In this document: positions 4,708-6,631 of the stretch, in pieces
Numbering within the stretch: position 1 is the stretch's first letter
Layout of the letters: the number at the start of each line of letters is the position of its first letter
DNA from: Actinomycetota bacterium
GTDB lineage: Bacteria > Actinomycetota > UBA4738 > G016210805
Reading direction: 5' to 3'
DNA: 6,631 nt
Assembly: GCA_016210805.1 (NCBI GenBank)
Contig: JACQTL010000133.1
Coordinates: forward strand, 1-6,631
Made by a program: the position numbers and the translations under genes
The notes under the pieces: model-generated
What the model was told of the DNA's origin: nothing
The model's database searches: none
The model's input: the letters and a program-made list of their open reading frames with translations, nothing else

Positions 4708-5646
4708 TCAGCCCAGGGCCTGGCGGAAGCCGACGCGCCAGGTGGGGTAGCGGGGCTCCCAGCCGAGCTCGCGACGGGCCTTGGCGTTGGACGCGCCTCG
4801 CTGCACCGTGGCCGCGCTCACGGCGAAGGAACCGGCCAGGAGGCGGGCCAGGAAGGCCGGGACCCGGAGGGGGCGCCTCGCGCCGAGCGCCTCCGCGTAG
4901 GCGGGCAGCCACTCCGAGAGCGGCGCCGGCTCGTCGTCGACCACGTTGTAGATCCCCGGCGCGCCGCGCTCCACCGCCGCGGCCGTGGCCGTCGCGGCGT
5001 CCTCCACGTGGATGAAGGAGAACACCCCCTCGCCCTTCCCGACGATGGGGAAGCGCTGCCGGCGGACCTCCCTGGCCTGGCTGCCGCCCGACGCGTACGA
5101 GGTCCCCGGACCGTAGAAGAACCCGTACCGGAGCACGACCCCCTCGATCCCCGGCGTCCCGGTGACCGCGCTCTCCAGGGCCAGGAGGGCGTCGATGCTC
5201 CGGCGGAACGGCATCGGGGCCTCCACGAACAGGGGGTCCTCCTCGGTCTTCACCGCCCGGCCGGAGGGAGCGTAGGCGAAGGCCACGCTCTGGGCCACGA
5301 CCCGGCGGGTCCCCGCGGCCAGGGCGGCGGCGATGAGGTTCGGCGTCCCCTCCCGGCGGACCCGGTCGTTCCCGGCCATCTGCTCGCCGTACCTGCGGAT
5401 GTCGAGTGCCTGAGGGATGTCCGTGAGCTCGTGGACCAGCACCTCGGCCTCCGAGGCCACGACGGCCTCCCGGACGGCGGGGGCGTCGTACACGTCGCAG
5501 ATCGCGGGCTGCGCTCCCATGGCCACGAGGTCGGCGGCGCGCTCGGGGCGGCGGGTCATCCCGGTCACCTCGTGTCCGGACCCCGTGAGGAGGGGGACCA
5601 GGCGGCGACCGAGGGCGCCCGTGGCCCCGGCCACGAAGACCCTCAA
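4708..5646 (-). CDS. NAD(P)-dependent epimerase/dehydratase-like atypical SDR
   Basis: This 312-residue protein has the extended/atypical SDR fold. The N-terminal Rossmann motif VFVAGATGALG (3-13) holds the glycines at 7, 10 and 13. TRRPER (31-36) after the second strand suggests NADPH preference. Other conserved stretches are VVAQSVAFAY (116-125), VVLRYGFFYGPGT (170-182), FSFIHVEDAATA (209-220), IYNVVDDEP (232-240) and a C-terminal SNAKARRELGWEPRYPTWRVGF (the Asn-Ala-Lys-Ala-Arg-x-x-Leu-Gly-Trp-x-Pro signature). The canonical YxxxK catalytic pair is not apparent where expected (FRRSIDALL, 147-155), so it may be a reductase/isomerase of the atypical class or a cofactor-binding sensor. I chose TTG at 5646: its TG forms the upstream gene's TGA stop in a TTGA overlap, the Rossmann strand starts there, and GGAG (5655-5658) is 8 nt upstream. 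The frame stays open to 6195, but that part shadows the membrane-protein gene. It is translationally coupled to that gene; substrate unknown. Confidence 0.87.
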   Translation of the reverse strand: MRVFVAGATGALGRRLVPLLTGSGHEVTGMTRRPERAADLVAMGAQPAICDVYDAPAVREAVVASEAEVLVHELTDIPQALDIRRYGEQMAGNDRVRREGTPNLIAAALAAGTRRVVAQSVAFAYAPSGRAVKTEEDPLFVEAPMPFRRSIDALLALESAVTGTPGIEGVVLRYGFFYGPGTSYASGGSQAREVRRQRFPIVGKGEGVFSFIHVEDAATATAAAVERGAPGIYNVVDDEPAPLSEWLPAYAEALGARRPLRVPAFLARLLAGSFAVSAATVQRGASNAKARRELGWEPRYPTWRVGFRQALG

Positions 5647-6080
5647 GGCGAGCGCTCCGCGGCCAGGAGCCTGCTCAGGAGGAGGAGGAGGACCGCGGTG
5701 ACCGCCAGCAGGGCGACCAGGTCGGCGTAGCCCACCCAAGCCGGGCTGGCCAGGCGGACGTCGAAGGCGTGGTTCACCGAGTGGAGGGCGTACTGGAAGG
5801 CGGTCACCGCGACCACCGGCACGCGCCAGGCCGGCCGCCCCGCCGCCACCAGGAGGCCCGCCCCCAGGGCCAGGTAGAACGTGGCCACGTCCCGGATGTA
5901 GTGCGGGTTCCAGAGCCCGAACCCCCCCAGGCTCCGGAAGAAGGACTCCGGAGAGAACGCCTGCCACGCGCCCAGGGCCAGGTGCGCGAGGCCGAGCGCG
6001 TACAGGGCGCCGCGCATCGACCCTCCGCCCTCCGCGTCGCGCTCGCGCCGGCGGGCCGTCGCCCGTGTGGTGTCGCCCAT
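5643..6080 (-). CDS. small four-helix membrane protein, DUF4345-like, function unknown
   Basis: The 145-residue product has four probable membrane helices, at about 26-42, 63-81, 86-101 and 116-138 counted from the first Met. Between the first two is a conserved-looking FSPESFFRSLGGFGLWNPHYIRD stretch (given here as FSPESFF...GLWNPHYIRD), and after the third is HSVNHAFD, with His and Asn residues near the membrane surface. This layout resembles small uncharacterised membrane families such as DUF4345, recalled from pattern only. Two starts are about equally good: ATG at 6080 and ATG at 6017, each with GGAGG 4 nt upstream. The first adds 21 charged residues (MGDTTRATARRRERD...) and the second begins directly at the first helix. 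I list the longer form. The stop TGA overlaps the TTG start of the SDR gene, so the two are probably made together. No catalytic motif is recognised. Confidence 0.7.
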   Translation of the reverse strand: MGDTTRATARRRERDAEGGGSMRGALYALGLAHLALGAWQAFSPESFFRSLGGFGLWNPHYIRDVATFYLALGAGLLVAAGRPAWRVPVVAVTAFQYALHSVNHAFDVRLASPAWVGYADLVALLAVTAVLLLLLSRLLAAERSP

Positions 6081-6140
6081 CGTCCCTCCCGGGTGGATCG
6101 AGTCGTCCGGAGCGCAGTGTCGCACGCCGGCCGGCCGCCG

Positions 6141-6146
6141 TAGAGT
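6141..6146 (+). promoter_or_regulatory. putative -10 box (TAGAGT) of the CPBP-like gene
   Basis: TAGAGT at 6141-6146 fits the TAnnnT pattern. A start point 6-9 nt downstream would be 1-3 nt before the ATG at 6156, giving a nearly leaderless mRNA. No Shine-Dalgarno precedes that ATG. No convincing -35 is visible, so confidence is low. The 75 bp between 6080 and 6156 must also serve the minus-strand pair, for which I see no clear promoter. Confidence 0.3.
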
Positions 6147-6155
6147 GCGGTTCCC

Positions 6156-6631
6156 ATGGAGGACACCCGGGAAAGCCGCCCGCCGGCCCCCCCACCGGCG
6201 AGGGCCGCGGCCGGGCCGGAGCTCGTCGAGCAGGTCGCGATCGTGCTCGCGCTGTCGCTCCTGCGCTCGGCGGTGTTCTCCCTGCTCAGCCTGCTCGAGG
6301 CCCCCGTCGACCCCTCGGTGGCCGTCACGACCTTCCCCCGGTTCCCCAGCTTCCAGCTCACCCGCCACGTGCTCTCGACGGCGTTCAACCTGGCCCCGGT
6401 GTGGCTCGTGGTCTACCTGATCCGCCGTCCGGCGGAGGGAGGGTTCCGCTCGATCGGCCTGGACGGCGACCGCCCGGCCCGCGACGCGCTGTGGGGCCTC
6501 GGGCTGGCCGCCGCGGTGGCCGCGGCCGGGCTGGGCCTGTACCTGGGGGCCGTGGAGCTCGGGGTGAACCGGTCGGTGATCCCCGTGCCGCCGGAGGGCC
6601 ACTGGTGGACGGTGCCGGTGATCGTGCTCGG
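6156..6631 (+). CDS. CPBP-like intramembrane metalloprotease family protein (N-terminal part, cut by the window)
   Basis: The frame is open from ATG at 6156 to the last base, giving 158 residues. A proline/alanine-rich cytoplasmic N-terminus (PPAPPPARAAAG, 9-20) precedes hydrophobic segments at about 26-46, 70-89 and 110-131, with a fourth beginning near 151. GFRSIGLDGDRPARDALWGL (96-115) resembles the linker of CPBP (CAAX protease/bacteriocin-processing) proteins, where a short FxxIGL stretch precedes a core membrane helix. The diagnostic EExxxR and HxxxN motifs would lie downstream, outside the window, so activity cannot be judged and the family call rests on layout. Third-position G/C is strong and continuous, supporting real coding. 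It is divergent from the small membrane protein gene with 75 bp between. A different multi-pass membrane family is possible. Confidence 0.65.
   Translation, partial: MEDTRESRPPAPPPARAAAGPELVEQVAIVLALSLLRSAVFSLLSLLEAPVDPSVAVTTFPRFPSFQLTRHVLSTAFNLAPVWLVVYLIRRPAEGGFRSIGLDGDRPARDALWGLGLAAAVAAAGLGLYLGAVELGVNRSVIPVPPEGHWWTVPVIVL

Noticed and set aside
3931..5730. Plus-strand open frame of 599 codons spanning the convergent junction
   Set aside because: It runs through two real genes on opposite strands and reads as Arg/Pro/Ser/Gly repeats typical of an off-frame GC-rich translation.
5647..6602. Fusions of the SDR (to 6195) or the small membrane protein (to 6602) with long upstream open frames
   Set aside because: The upstream parts are off-frame shadows of neighbouring genes; the Rossmann strand and first membrane helix begin at the internal starts chosen here.

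Overview
The window is a compact stretch of a very GC-rich bacterial chromosome with strong G/C at third codon positions. GTG and TTG starts, TAGGAT-type -10 boxes, leaderless or near-leaderless genes and the best-recognised protein families all fit an actinobacterium (Actinomycetota). I cannot name a genus. I see no tRNA, rRNA, CRISPR array, insertion sequence or phage gene.

Left part (1-2192), minus strand: a probable transcription unit, read right to left. It holds a LarA-like (DUF2088, nickel-pincer racemase superfamily) protein, a macro-domain ADP-ribose-type hydrolase 13 nt later, and a rhodanese-domain protein cut by the window edge. The rhodanese gene may also have its own promoter. 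An AlkA-like DNA glycosylase (2239-2886, plus) diverges from the LarA-like gene and converges on a small CxxC/HxxC protein (2894-3100, minus).

Centre (2894-4679): the most interesting part. A 427-aa regulator made of an XRE-type helix-turn-helix and a long TPR superhelix (3396-4679, plus) diverges from a 28-codon ORF that was found by reading the minus strand directly (3208-3294). The 28-residue product has a Lys-Arg N-terminus, a hydrophobic core, a possible Gly-x-Ala signal-peptidase site and only five residues after it (SFPGP). The roughly 100 bp between the two genes carry opposed sigma70-like promoters, and both -35 boxes lie inside one palindrome (3339-3368). HTH+TPR receptor, adjacent secreted-peptide-like ORF and shared operator together recall the RRNPP peptide quorum-sensing systems of Firmicutes (PlcR/PapR, NprR/NprX, Rap/Phr), here in an actinobacterial-looking genome. 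The function is inferred. The small CxxC/HxxC gene lies downstream of the peptide ORF on the same strand, behind a 12-bp perfect inverted repeat that could attenuate read-through.

Right part (4708-6631): an atypical SDR (NAD(P)-dependent epimerase-like) and a small four-helix membrane protein form a translationally coupled minus-strand pair, with stop and start overlapping in TTGA. Diverging from them is a CPBP-like membrane protein (6156 onward, plus) that runs off the window before its catalytic motifs.
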